DNA of 64,000 nucleotides. It comes from Onchidella celtica (lineage: Eukaryota > Mollusca > Gastropoda > Systellommatophora > Onchidiidae). The position numbers were made by a program, and so were the translations under genes. Every line of letters begins with the position of its first letter. Position 1 is the stretch's first letter. The notes beneath the pieces were generated by a model. The model made no database searches, was not told the origin of the DNA, and saw only the letters and a program-made list of their open reading frames with translations. Where the stretch lies: positions 24,214,224 through 24,278,223 of the forward strand of contig OZ007582.1 of NCBI GenBank assembly GCA_963931925.1, in the 5' to 3' direction. Positions 46,518-58,368 of the stretch are shown here, piece after piece.

Positions 46518-49141
46518 TACCCCGGGGTTACGTTGGGCTAGGCCAGACTATACCCCCCCCCCCCCGTCCAGATCATACCCCCTACTTTTAAAAAAAAAAA
46601 CAAGTCAAGACCACAGTTTATTTCAGACTGTTCTTCATCACTGTCATCAGATATCATATTAATACAAACATGAACACATTCTTGACACCAACAAGTCATA
46701 ATGCAATTTAGAGAAAATAATAATAACAGTTTATTTCAGCCTTAGTTTACTTTGGTGTACATACATACATTCTCGACTCCTGTAAATCATGATACATAGA
46801 AGGAACAAACATGCATTAAAATGCATTGATATACAAAAGAGTTGAGTATCCATTCAAACTGACATGATTAGACTTCAGCATTAATTTCACTCGTGTGTGT
46901 TGATGATATTATTATTATTATTATTATTTTGATAGTTGGTTGGCCATGAGTAAAACATGCATTGTATTTTTTGTTACAATGATGTAGAGAGAAAAGGCCA
47001 GAAAAGAACACACAAAAAACATAATAATAATCCAACTGACAGATAGTGCAATTCCATCATCCAGCAGACATAAAACTAAATAGGCACTAAACGTTTGCGA
47101 CTGATGAACTCCACCTGTCCAGATCCACTTGAAACGTTACAGAATGGTAACCAGTAATAATGATATAAGAAGAACACGAAATCATGTTATTTACTCTTGA
47201 AAATATAGAGAAATCTCAATATCAGAATCATCATCATCATCTTGGAAATTGCAAAGATATGAGAGGGAGTGTAAAAATGGCAGCGTATGCCTACAAATCA
47301 TTCTAGAATTTATAAGCAGCAATGTATGTGTATCAACTATATATAAAAAACGTGTTAAATCTTTTCAAATATTCGAGTAAAACTGGACAGAGAGCTTTAG
47401 TGAAATAGCCTTGACAGTTGTGTAGGCCGACAGATAAGTCCACTGAGACAAAAGTAGTGCATTGTAAAAGGTAATTAGATCTATAGCATGTTGAGGCAAA
47501 AGTCAATGGATCATGTTACATTAACAGTATTTCTTGTTAGTGAGTATCATTCTTTGACAGGTTATTTGTAGAAAGATATACATTTCATGTACATTACGGT
47601 TTAAGACACTGGATTAGTTTGCATGGCTTTTGAAAGATTGAACCTATGTATTATAGTGAATAAAGGTATGTCACTCGCGAGTGAAATAATAATAATAATA
47701 AATAAAAGACCTTGTCCGTCTTTACCTTCCTAAGCTTAACACGTCCCTTGCCAAGGGATTTAACAACTGTGTAGTTATACACACAAAAATATTTAAAATG
47801 ACTACATTTTTATGAGTCCGTTGATTATTTCATCCATTGGGACTAAGTGTATGTCAGTGCCAAACAAACAGTACCGTGCAAATTTTACTCAATGGCAACC
47901 AACTACAAAAACAACTACAACGTGCCAACAAACGTGAGTGAAACTAATCCAGTGCCTTAAACCATGAGCTACATAAAATGTATACATTTCTACAAATACG
48001 CTATCAAAGAATTTACTAACAAGACATGTTCATGCAACATGATCCATCGAATTTTTGCCATAACATACTGTAATTACTTTCTGCAATGCACTGTTGTCTC
48101 AGTGGATTTAATCTGTCATTTTACATGACTATCAAAGCTACTTCGCTAAAGCTTTCAGTCCAGTTCTACTTGAATAGTTGAAAAGATTTAACACATTTTT
48201 TTTTTACATGTACTTGGTACATACACACATATATTATTGCTGCTTATAGATTCTGGAATGATGTGTAGGTCATTTTTATATTCCCTCTTATCTTTTGTAT
48301 TATTCCAAGATGATGGTGATTCTGATATTGATTATATTCTCTTTATTTTCAAGAGTAAATAAGATGATTTGGTGTTCTTATTGTTATTATTGTATATTAC
48401 TAGTTAGCTTTCTGTAACGTTTCAAGTGGCTCTGGACAGGTTAAATTCATTATGTGAAACAGGTTTTGTATGTATTTAGTTTTGTGTGAAGTATTTAATG
48501 TCTGCTGGATGATGGAATTGCACCATTTGCCAGTTCAGTTGTTAAAATGTTGTTGTTGTTTTTTTCTCTATGTATTCTTTCCTGGCCATTCTCTCTGCAT
48601 CAGTGTAACTTTGTATGTAGATCTAATTGTTCCGACATATCAAGCACATTTCTGATTTTCAAAAATTAAAATAAGATTCAGACAACTTTACACTTATGAG
48701 TCTTATAATTAGTTCATACCTTGCCACTAAGTATAATGTTAGTGGTGCCAAACAAAAAAATTACAATACATGTTTAACTCATGGACAACTAATTATAAAA
48801 AAAACCCAAAACAATAATAATACCAATGGACACAAGTAAAATTAGTGTTAAAGTTTAATCATATCAGTTTCAATGGATTTTCAATCCTTTTATATATCAA
48901 TGCTTTTTAAGCATGTTTATATCCTTTTAAATGTATCATAATTTACAAGGGTAAAAAATGTATGCTTCAATATGTTATCTGATGACATTGATAATGGACA
49001 ATTCAAACTAAAGTTGAAATAAACTGTGGTCTTGACTTGTTTTTAAAAAAAAAGTAGGGGGTATAATCTGGACGGGTGGGGGAGGGGGGGGGGTATAGTC
49101 TGGCCTAGCCCAAAGTAAACCCCGGGGTATAAACTGGCCTA
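46506..49141. mobile_element. 2.6 kb diverged fold-back element
   Basis: The ends TAGGCCAGTTTAT (46506) and its complement ATAAACTGGCCTA (ending 49141) face each other. The arms (about 46506-47622 and 47948-49141) are reverse complements over more than 1 kb with many mismatches. Matching landmarks include CAAGTCAAGACCACAGTTTA at 46602 against 49023-49042, and GTAACGTTTCAAGTGG-like blocks. Part of the centre (about 47820-47945) is a direct repeat of 48720-48860. There is no transposase frame. It is probably an old non-autonomous inverted-repeat transposon. Confidence 0.75.
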
Positions 49142-50422
49142 AGGCATTGCTCAAGTCTCAATGGCGAAACATTTCCGCCTCCATTGAAAAAAAACACAAA
49201 AAAAACGTTCATCTGACATCAATTAGTGGCATCAAACGGAAATTAAAGTCGGCGGCCATCTAACTACTCAAATCAGCAATAAAATTTTCAATATATAAAT
49301 CTTGAAAGAAGGTTTAGACCCCCTTTAGTAGAAGTGACGCTCAGACCATTTTAAATGTTATTAATTTGTTGAATTATATTCATAATGCATGAAATAGTCT
49401 TGGTAAGGACAAGGCTAAGTCAGTTATAACATTTGTAACTGTAAACTAGATTACAGTGACGATTCAACCCATAAGAATGGTGACAAAACTGACAATAGGG
49501 TTTGAGTTTTGGGTTTTACGGTGCATCAGCACGATCATGGCCACTTTGCGCCTCTCAGGTTTTTTTTTTTCTTTTTTTTTTTTTTCGAGGTGTTTATTTA
49601 GGTTTGGTGGGACATTTGTGTGTTACATACAGTGTGATTTTGGATTTAAAACGACCTGAGAGATGATCATTGGTTAAGGAGGTTCCAAAAGTGGCCTGTG
49701 AGGGTGGGGGTTGGGAAATGTATATAAATATGGGAGTTCTCTGATAAAGTTTTAAATCATGACGTGATTTAGAAATAATCCAATGAATTTTGTCTGGTTG
49801 TTCTCTACAGGAATGCCATCTCGCCAAAATAAGAATGGATTAGACAGCAAGACAGCCAGGTGGCTTGATGCTCCTGCGCATGAAAACATGGATTGCTGAC
49901 ATTACTATCACTGGTCACTAGTCCGTTAAGAATGAGAGAACCTCAAGACTGGCCTTGCCAAATATACTGCACATTGGCATCATAAAAATACGCATTTCAC
50001 TGAATGAGAACAAAGGGCAGTTTGGACAAGGTTGAGATTCAAAATGACATGACTGAGAATTTGACCAGATTGTGTTGGCGCATTAAGTGAATCGCAACAT
50101 TTTGATTCATTTTGTGATATCCTGCAGTCATGTTGGCAATGTCTACATGACCAGTCGATCAACACACATAGAGCACGACATCAAATCGAAATCAACAGAG
50201 CAGATCAGAGAGCGGACCAGATCATATGTTGTTAGTGAGTCAAATTACATGAAAGTGGACATTACCTTTTTGGGGGTTTCCATTGATGCATTTCAGACTC
50301 TGTACTGTGACTTATTTCATACTGCCTGTGGTTGAATGTGATTTTTTTTTTTTTAAACTGGAGCTGCAACTTCTAGGGGTAGTCAAAATTACTGGCAGCT
50401 CATTGACTCCGTCTGACAAGTA
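49142..50422. other. Upstream region of ankyrin gene A
   Basis: I see no exon and no clear TATA element. Poly-T runs lie at 49560-49585 and 50342-50355. Confidence 0.4.
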
Positions 50423-51697
50423 ATGAAAATGAATCAGCAAGGCGCTGACAGAGGAATGAGCATGACACTAGCTCAAGCTGTCCAAGGAGGGAAAACAAAA
50501 ACTGTTAGAAAGCTGCTTGACAAAGGCTGTGACCCTAACTGTCGTCTAAGCGATGATACTGGTACACCTTTACTTATTTATGCAGTCAAGAACAAATACA
50601 TAGACTGCGCGAGAGAGCTCCTGAGATTTCGTGCTCATGTCAACGCAACAGGCGAGGGAGGCATGACGCCGTGCTTGTATGCTGCCGATAGCCAAAACTT
50701 AGAGATGCTGAAACTGTTGGTCGAGTATACCGCAGACCTTACAGCTTGCAATGACGATGGCACAACAGCACTAATGCTAGCAGCTCAGTGGGGAAGTTGC
50801 GAATGTTTACAATTTCTTTTTAATTTAATGAAAACGAACCTGGACAGTGAAATTAATAAAACAGATCATGTCGGGCGAACTGCATTAATTTATGCAGCTC
50901 AGATCGGCCGACATGTGTGCGTGCGCCCATTAATTGACGCAGGCGCAGATGTCAGACTTGTTGATTCCGAAGGGTTCTCTGCTCTTATGTACGCATTAAA
51001 ACACCGCGAGTTTGAATGTGCCAAGATTCTACTAAAGGCAAAACCTGACATTACAGTCGTGAGCGTGAGAGACAAAGAAACAGCACTATCCCTTGCCCTT
51101 CAGGAGTCAGACTTTGGCATTATCGAGACCTTGTTAGAACAAGGTGCGGATATGAGCACGTCAAAAAGGGACCAATATTTTTTGCATGAAATGGTCGCAC
51201 GTAATCAGAGAAATATCATACGACTTATGGTCATGAACGATTGCCCGCCGTTAAAGAGAAAATGCTATCAACAATATTTCAAATTTTGCTTTCCTCATAT
51301 TGAAATTTCACCTATAGCTGTGGCACTTTTATCAGGATTTGTAGAGATTGCTCGTTACTTTATTATTAACTATTATTTTACGACGTTTGACCTGCTCACA
51401 TTACCAGAAAACATGGAAATTCGAGATCTCATAAATAAATCAGTGGGTGGGAAGTTGGAAAAGGAAGTTGCACCTTTGCTAGATTATCTCAGGACCATTG
51501 CAAGGATGATGGAGTCTAATTATCATGGAGAGCTAGAAGAAACGATAGAACGGGATTGGAGGAAGAAAGCGATTTTACAAAACCTATGTACACGTCAGTG
51601 GCACGTCATATCACCAAGTGAAGAAAGGCCTCGTGATTTAACTCAGTGTCACTGCACAAAATGTCAGGCCGTGGGAGGGGTCACTTTCCAGACATAA
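50423..51697 (+). CDS. Intronless ankyrin-repeat protein A (424 aa)
   Basis: A single uninterrupted frame begins at an ATG preceded by an in-frame TGA nine bases upstream; a second ATG two codons later could also serve. About seven ankyrin repeats span residues 14-248, recognisable by TALMLAAQWG, TALIYAAQIG and SALMYALKHR with LL..GAD turns. These usually bind proteins. A C-terminal region of about 170 residues follows, with LHEMVARN, MNDCPP, SPIAVALLSG, and near the end WH then CHCTKC (C409, C411, C414), possibly metal-binding. It is paralogous over its whole length to 59378-60736. A SOCS-box role, as in ASB proteins, is possible but weakly supported here. The location is probably intracellular: no signal peptide or membrane segment. 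Confidence 0.88.
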   Translation: MKMNQQGADRGMSMTLAQAVQGGKTKTVRKLLDKGCDPNCRLSDDTGTPLLIYAVKNKYIDCARELLRFRAHVNATGEGGMTPCLYAADSQNLEMLKLLVEYTADLTACNDDGTTALMLAAQWGSCECLQFLFNLMKTNLDSEINKTDHVGRTALIYAAQIGRHVCVRPLIDAGADVRLVDSEGFSALMYALKHREFECAKILLKAKPDITVVSVRDKETALSLALQESDFGIIETLLEQGADMSTSKRDQYFLHEMVARNQRNIIRLMVMNDCPPLKRKCYQQYFKFCFPHIEISPIAVALLSGFVEIARYFIINYYFTTFDLLTLPENMEIRDLINKSVGGKLEKEVAPLLDYLRTIARMMESNYHGELEETIERDWRKKAILQNLCTRQWHVISPSEERPRDLTQCHCTKCQAVGGVTFQT

Positions 51698-51710
51698 AGA
51701 ATGCATAGTA

Positions 51711-51716
51711 AATAAA
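51711..51716 (+). promoter_or_regulatory. Polyadenylation signal AATAAA of ankyrin gene A
   Basis: AATAAA lies 13 bases after the stop codon, implying a very short 3' UTR if used. Confidence 0.5.
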
Positions 51717-54236
51717 GAAGGAATACAGAGAACTGTTACATCTATACATTTTGGAACTGCGAGCTTTTGCTTGCTGCTTCTTTGAAATTACGAATGAAGA
51801 CTCGTACGAAGGCAACAAGAACAATTTTTTGTTGTACTTGCACGTACGTCTAACCAAGACATGTGTAACAACTCTGTTGAGTAATCTAACCTGGTGTTGG
51901 GCTCATGTTATTGCGGAGGCGCGGTTTTGTGTGTGTGTGTGTGTGTGGGGGGGGGGGGAGTACATACCATGAGACGCTTCCTCTTGAAAAATGAAAAAAA
52001 AAAACTTGATATTGAAGATCTCCCACCTTCACTGAACTTCCCCTTCCATTTCTCTTCGGGAAACAGACATAATATTTTTATTTCCTTTTTTTTTTCTCTG
52101 TTTTCATTTGTGCCATCTGTTAAGCCAATGAACTGAATTCCCACTCACATTAATCTGCTCGATTCAAACATGTCTGTGTGCATTTATATGGCGGAGGGGG
52201 TGAGGGCGGGGTGGAAATACCATAGAACGGATACATCTATCAATATCATGACTTAGCTTGTCCACCGATTAAGTCATACTGTCGTGCCATGCTGTAATGA
52301 TAATGTGTATAAAGGTGCTTTGTCCTTTTTTTTTAGCATTACAAGGTTGTGTGTGCGCATTTTGATAATTTATTTTTGATCATTTGGTGATGAGATTGTA
52401 ATGTACTCACGCTTTTCATCTATTGGAATTTGCAGTAAACATCCCTTCTTACATTGGTATTCAAGCTGGGATTTCATAGCCGTTTGTTGTCTTTTGGGTT
52501 AACTGTTGTCAATGTGAGTTTTTATATCACTGTGTAGTTTCACCCTGACTTCGTAGACACGTAGATACTGCCACATTGATTTTTTGTCCAGTACTGTACT
52601 GTGGTTCTGACAGAACCCTCTTTTTTAAAAAGTCACATCGAAATAAAATCTGCAAAAACACAAGTTTTGATGCTGATGTCAATGTAGTAGAATCATTAGG
52701 ACAGTTTTTTTAAATATATGAATTGTGCACATTGTGATAAAGGCGCCAAACTTTGGGTGTGGACAGAGTACTTCAAAGTACACAACGTGTGATATAGAAC
52801 ACTCTGAGAGATCTCAGATAACGGTACAGTAACCGTTAGGGTTGACAAAAAAATTTGTGTGGGCATGATAAAACAGGAACACCACCAAGCCAACCCACTG
52901 CAAAAATATGCACACGCATGGTGGCGTCATCATAATATCGTCCGGACGTAGATTCGTCCTTCCTATTTTAGTAACCATACTGTGTGAACAAAGAGTATCG
53001 TAGCCGCTCAAAAAAAAAAATAAAGGGTGGTCTGGCAGCAGGGTTGTGATCAAGCTAAAATGTGGAGATTAAATATAGGCCACAAGCCTCATGTTAAAAA
53101 ACAAACAACTACAACAACAAAACTGTGCAAAGAATTCCAAAAGAAAAGGAATTTATTTATTTTTTTCATTGTGTTTCTAATGCTCGGCCTTATGACCAAC
53201 ATAATTATTTCTCATTTTGGCCACATTTTAATTCATTTATTTATTGATCTGAAACATTCAAATCTGGATCTCTACATACTTATGTAGTGGCCTTGTAAAT
53301 CTGCAGGTTACATTATTTGGACGAATGGTCTTGGGCTGGTGACATCTTTAACAATGGATTGTTTAATTTTGTTTGACGTGTAATAATACGCATGTCCCTC
53401 ACCCCTCTCCATTTGAAAGCAGTTCCATCGCATAACAATAATTGAAAAGGTTCCTCCAAAGCTGCATGTTCCAGACCCTTTGAAGAGGTTAAGAAATGGA
53501 ACCGCTTTGAAATAAAAACACAAAATACATGTAACAAGCACCCAGACCTGGCCGGCACTTTTCAGATCTTGAGTACAGTCTGTAGACGTTAGAGTAAAGG
53601 ACTAGTAAGCTTCGTTCTGCATCTAGTTTCTAGTGGAGTTAGTTCTCGATAATCTGTCAGTCAACAAAGGCAGAATGAATACAATGATGTAAGGTTGTAC
53701 ATTTATAACTTTATTAGCATAAAATTTAACTTTCTATGCTTTTAATGGTTTGTCAATTCGTGAAACAGATATTTCGATACAACCCGAAAAAATATTGAAG
53801 TTTTCCTTCAGGTCAACTAGAATGGTTGATAATGTATCATTCTTATATCTGTTTTCAGCACTACTTAGAAATTACAAAATATGACTTAATGTTGGAAAAG
53901 AACACCAAAACCTCGTAGCACAATTGGTCCAGTTAAAATTCCACAGAAGAACGAAGAACGTCACGAAGCCAAGCAGAATGCCAGAAGTTTCAGTCGGCAC
54001 CCTTAGATGTGTTGACGTGACGAATATAGAAATCCATTTTGAGAAATAGCAAATCAAAACCTTACTTAAATCTCGACTGACCCAATCCATATCGTCAAAA
54101 ATGTAAGAAACTGAAAGAGAAAGAAGGCAGCAGTATGTTGATGAGAGAATTAAATCACAGACAACAAATATCAGAGAACCACTTAAACAGAATGGTCTTC
54201 AGCTCTTGGGGAACAAATGCTAAGCAACCAAAAAAA
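51717..54236. other. Intergenic, repeat and low-complexity DNA
   Basis: A (GT)n run with poly-G lies at 51929-51957, along with homopolymers. A weak minus-strand exon candidate (54071-54119 joined to 53309-53522) is described in the findings; no family is recognised. Confidence 0.4.
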
Positions 54237-54608
54237 AAAAAAAATGCAAAAAATGCAACAAAAAAAAAAATGGCAGGGAAATCTCAATCCGTACGATTCC
54301 TACGATTTTTCTAGGTGGGCAAGAACAAGCTGAGACAAGGATGTGCCTTCAGGCGTCAAATGCCTAACATGATAGTCATTAGGAAAATATCAGGACTGTG
54401 CACACAGATGTTGCCATTCTGTCTGATGCCCACTTTGCACAACTCTGGATACATTTTTGGTTCATTTTGCAATGGAAGGCCGAATACAACCCGGTGCTGC
54501 GCTATTTGGGCCGAAGGTATTTTTGGCAAGGGAGTGTCAATTGCCACCGCGGAATACGGTGTCCATTGTCGATTCAAGTGTGCATTGGAATGGTCAGATG
54601 GACTTGGG

Positions 54609-54668
54609 GGCGTGAGGGTCTAGTCAGTTTGTATCAATGGGCGGTAGTCAGATTGACTAATCAGGCGA
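54609..54668 (+). repeat. Dispersed repeat, copy 2
   Basis: This shares CGTGAGGGTCTAGTCAGTTT with 41709, then GTATCA, GGTAGTCAGATTGAC and AATCAGG. A local tandem phrase GGTAATTGACGCT follows (54728-54780). Confidence 0.55.
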
Positions 54669-54799
54669 AAGGGGGCTGGGATAGCCATTGGCAATCGACG
54701 TACCGTCAATGGCCACTGCAAAATGCGGTGGTAATTGACGCTGCAGGCTACCGGAAAAATGCATTGGTAATTGACGCTACCTTTAGGCAATATTGTACG

Positions 54800-56149
54800 G
54801 ACACAAATTGTTTTTTAAAAAAAGGCAGCACTTCCTCTTTCCTTAGTAAAGGCAAGAAAATAGCGTGAGAAACTTGGAGCTCAATATCTTAATACACAAA
54901 TATTTCAAAAATCTGTCAGATTACCTTCTAGTGTGGCTAAAGAAAATATATCACTAGAAAAAAAAGTTTCATGTTTAGTTTTTCACACTTGGCATGTTTG
55001 TCAACAAGACAGGCCAACCGATACCTCAGAGTAGAAAGTCGTCTCATCCTGTACAGGACACGTCTACAGGACTTGAAAATTTTGCCCCAAACTGAGGCTG
55101 CCGGGACGATGCAGAGACTCTTGCAGATGTAAGAAAATTCCACTGTCGTGCACAGAACCATGTTACTGTGGAGAAAAATCCCATACCAAAAAAGAGGTTA
55201 GACCATCAGACCCAAACTGTAGCATATCATCTCGAAAATAAATAAATAGATACACGAATAGTGCAATACGTAAATAAATAAATACAATGGGGTTAGTTAT
55301 TCTTGTTTCGGCCCCTGGCTTCCTTGCGCCCTGTGTGGGGAGAAGGGGTCAGGGTTATTGGGGCACATCGGATCTTTTGGTCATTCTGCTTGTTCCACAT
55401 CATGCCAGATGAAAATCTGTTCAGCCACCTCTGCCAACATATTCAATGTCGCTGACCTATTTCCGCCCCTCAATCCAAGCTGCTTTCCGGACCGTATACT
55501 GGAGCCCCTACAAATCCAGGGGAACTTTCGATGAGCATAGGTTTCTGACTATTTCCTTGGCCAGTTCGCTGGACACGGACAGTTTCAAGTTTATGTTTAC
55601 CAACGCGACTCGTGTATGGACTTGTTGGTTCAATCATGACCATTCTCTTACCTGCCTCGGAATAGACGAAAATGTCTGGTAGCAGGCCTATGCCCTTGAC
55701 AGGTCCTCATTCCGTTATGGGTATGGCAACTAGGACATGTACTTTCAAATCTGCGGCGTCCTGTTAAACTTTGTAATTTGAACATGGATGGTCTGCGACC
55801 GAGTCCATAGATCGTCAAAGTGTTCGTTTCTAAAATGACCACTGGTCAGTTGGATGGTCAGTTCACTTATTTTAAGGGTCAGTGTGTCACGTCCTTTCTA
55901 TTTCCGTCATATTTTACACGCCACGATACTGATAAAACGTTTCTATCCTCCCAGAATGTGACAAATATTAGAGTTTGTCAAAAAGTGGTCATTCTGGTCA
56001 GTTATGCGGCCTGTGATCAGTTTGGCCACTAACAACATGTAAGACCTGTAGCTAAGCTATGTGAGAACATTCTGCTCATTTTCAATTTCAACTGGATATG
56101 GAAAATCTCAGTGACTCGCAGCTTTCGTGACATAATGGCTACGGGTCAG
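54800..56149. other. Intergenic stretch without a supported gene
   Basis: A minus-strand open frame at 54937-55161 has a plausible acceptor (TTTCTCCACAG) but no domain. GGTCAGTT/GATGGTCA phrases recur around 55845-56160, including at the LINE target site. Confidence 0.35.
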
Positions 56150-56162
56150 TTTGATGGTCAAT
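56150..56162. repeat. Target-site duplication, left copy
   Basis: TTTGATGGTCAAT is identical to 58356-58368 and flanks the LINE. Confidence 0.9.
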
Positions 56163-58355
56163 CATCATCATCATCATTGCCTTTCTCACCCTGGATCAGG
56201 GTATAGGCCACCAACAAACACCTTCCATCCCTCTCTATCATGGGCCAGCCTCTTTACATTATTCCAAGTCTTTCCGCTTCGTTGCACATCATTTTCTCTG
56301 GCTCTTCTCCACGTTCCGCGCGGCCTTCCTCTTGATCTCTTGCCCTGGGGATTCCAGTCCAATACCTTCTTCGTGATGCTGTTTCCTGGCCTCCTGATAG
56401 TGTGGCCGATCCATCTCCATCGCCTCCTACCAATTTCCTCTCTGACTGGGTTCTGTCTTGTTCTTTTCCATACAATTTCATTGCTGACCTTGTCTGTCCA
56501 TCTGATCTTAAGTAGCTTCCTCAAACATCTGTTGATGAAAACTTGGATTCTCTTTATGCAGGCCTGGGACGCATTCCAAGTCTCACATCCATACAACAGG
56601 ACTGACTTCACGTTCGAGTTGAATATCCTCAGCTTTGTTTTTAGAGATATATCCTTGGTTCTCCAAATCTTGCTTAAGGATGTGAAAGCTGCCTGTGCCT
56701 TTCCAATTCGTGCTTTGACTTCTGCCTCTGTTCCTCCCTTATTGTCAATGATACTACCAAGATAGCAGAAGGACTCTACATCTTCCAGTGGTTGATCTCC
56801 TACTGTGACTTGTTCGCTTAGGGGTGCAACAATTTTTAGGACCTTCGACTTCGCGGGATGTATCCTCAATCCAATAGATTCTGAAATTTTGTTTAGAGCT
56901 GTAGTCTTTGCTTGCATCTGGTCGTGTGTGTGCGACAATAGTGCCAAGTCATCTGCAAAATCTAGATCGTCCAGCTGTGTCCATGGGGTCCATTGTATGC
57001 CATTTCTTCCTCCACTGGTGGTTTCTTTCATAAGCCAATCAATCACCAGGATAAACAGAAATGGGGACAGCAAACAACCCTGCCTAACACCAGTCTTGAT
57101 ATCAAAGCTGTCAGTAAGCTCACCATCATGTACGACTCTGCAACTTGTCCCCTCGTACATGCTCTTGATAAGATTCACCATCTTCTCTGGGATTCCATAA
57201 TGTCTCAATATTCTCCACAGTGTTTCTCTATCGATGCTATCAAAGGCCTTCTCGTAGTCAAGGAAGTTCACTATCAGTTGGGAGTTCCACTCTAGCGACT
57301 GCTCTACTATGATTCTCAGCGTGGCGATCTGGTCGGTGGTTGATCGATTACTCCTGAAACCAGCTTGCTCCTCGCGAAGTTTTTGGTCTGTTGCATTCTG
57401 TATTCGCTTGAGAATAATCCGATTGAAAACCTTTCCTGGGATGGAGAGAAGTGTGATTCCTCTGTAGTTACTACAATTGCTGAGGTCCCCTTTTTTTGGG
57501 AGCTTCACGAGGTGTCCTTCCTTCCAGTCCTTTGGAAACTTGCCTCCGATCCAAATCCTCGAGAATAGTGAGTGCAGACCCTCTGCAACCCCAGCAGCAT
57601 CTGCCTTCAGCGCCTCTGGTGGGATCTGGTCTGGTCCAGCTGCCTTGCCTCGATTTAACTGCTTTATGGCATCATTAATCTCTGCTTTAGTCGGAGGGTC
57701 GCAACTGATCGGTAAATCATTTCTTGCGGGTAGAATGTCGGGTGGGTTGCTTGGTGGAGGTCTGTTCAAGAGGCTGTTAAAATGTTCTATCCATCTTTTT
57801 GCCTGAGCTTCCTTTCCAAAAATAGCCTTCCTGTTGTAATCCTTGACAGGAACTTCAGGTTTTCCATATTTTCCAGCAAGAGTCTTTGTAGTCTGGTAGA
57901 GGATCCTCATGTGTCCTCCTGTTGCTGCCTTCTCTGCTTTCTCTGCTAACATTCCTATGAACTCCTCTTTGTCTTTTTTAATTGATTTTTTGACCTCTTT
58001 AGCTGATGCTCGGTACTCTTCCTGGTTACCAACTCTTGAGCTTCTTGTACGACTTGCATTTACCCGTTCTTTTAGGTCTCTTCTTATCCTTATCAAGTCC
58101 AGTGATTTTTGACTGATCCATTCCTTGTGTTCCACTTTCTTTTCCCCAATAACATCCTGACATGTCGATGTAAATACTCCTTTTACCTTAGCCCAGTGAG
58201 TCTCCAAATCTACCGTCTCTTCGAGGTCAACAAGGGGTTTGAATCTATTCCTCAGTGTCAGCTGGAACTCTTCCTTCTTGTCTCCATCCAGAAGGCTCAC
58301 TTGAAACTTTCTCCTCTTTGTTCCTGCTCTGGTACCTTGTTTCTTGAGGCGGAGT
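56163..58355 (-). mobile_element. 5'-truncated non-LTR retrotransposon (RTE-like LINE)
   Basis: The 2.19 kb insertion is bracketed by a perfect 13-bp target duplication. The minus-strand 3' end has almost no untranslated region and finishes in a short (GAT)n tail. The 5' end is cut within the ORF, so the endonuclease domain is missing. The open frame has no internal stop and the shared 3' end is almost identical to 38706-39210, so insertion appears recent. The short trinucleotide tail and the GH..R...GKR.RGRP C-terminal motif are typical of RTE-type elements; this clade call is inference. Confidence 0.92.
56186..58354 (-). CDS. LINE reverse transcriptase, N-terminally truncated
   Basis: The frame runs open from the insertion edge; the first ATG is at 58300 and gives 704 residues. 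Reverse-transcriptase motifs in order: GKAAGPD (about 218-224), LPKKGD and NYRGITLL (267-286), QAGFRSNRSTTDQI (312-325), motif A FLDYEKAFD (346-354), GVRQGCLLSP (404-413) and the catalytic FADD (448-451). The C-terminal tail has RRWRWIGH and GKRSRGRPRGTW. The upstream apurinic-type endonuclease expected in full-length elements is absent through truncation. The copy would not be autonomous. It is a mobile-element remnant, not a host gene. Confidence 0.9.
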   Translation of the reverse strand, partial: LRLKKQGTRAGTKRRKFQVSLLDGDKKEEFQLTLRNRFKPLVDLEETVDLETHWAKVKGVFTSTCQDVIGEKKVEHKEWISQKSLDLIRIRRDLKERVNASRTRSSRVGNQEEYRASAKEVKKSIKKDKEEFIGMLAEKAEKAATGGHMRILYQTTKTLAGKYGKPEVPVKDYNRKAIFGKEAQAKRWIEHFNSLLNRPPPSNPPDILPARNDLPISCDPPTKAEINDAIKQLNRGKAAGPDQIPPEALKADAAGVAEGLHSLFSRIWIGGKFPKDWKEGHLVKLPKKGDLSNCSNYRGITLLSIPGKVFNRIILKRIQNATDQKLREEQAGFRSNRSTTDQIATLRIIVEQSLEWNSQLIVNFLDYEKAFDSIDRETLWRILRHYGIPEKMVNLIKSMYEGTSCRVVHDGELTDSFDIKTGVRQGCLLSPFLFILVIDWLMKETTSGGRNGIQWTPWTQLDDLDFADDLALLSHTHDQMQAKTTALNKISESIGLRIHPAKSKVLKIVAPLSEQVTVGDQPLEDVESFCYLGSIIDNKGGTEAEVKARIGKAQAAFTSLSKIWRTKDISLKTKLRIFNSNVKSVLLYGCETWNASQACIKRIQVFINRCLRKLLKIRWTDKVSNEIVWKRTRQNPVREEIGRRRWRWIGHTIRRPGNSITKKVLDWNPQGKRSRGRPRGTWRRARENDVQRSGKTWNNVKRLAHDREGWKVFVGGLYPDPG

Positions 58356-58368
58356 TTTGATGGTCAAT
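58356..58368. repeat. Target-site duplication, right copy
   Basis: TTTGATGGTCAAT pairs with 56150-56162. Confidence 0.9.

Noticed and set aside
56151-58360. Plus-strand frames of 60-204 aa across the LINE
   Set aside because: They are antisense shadows of the reverse-transcriptase frame.
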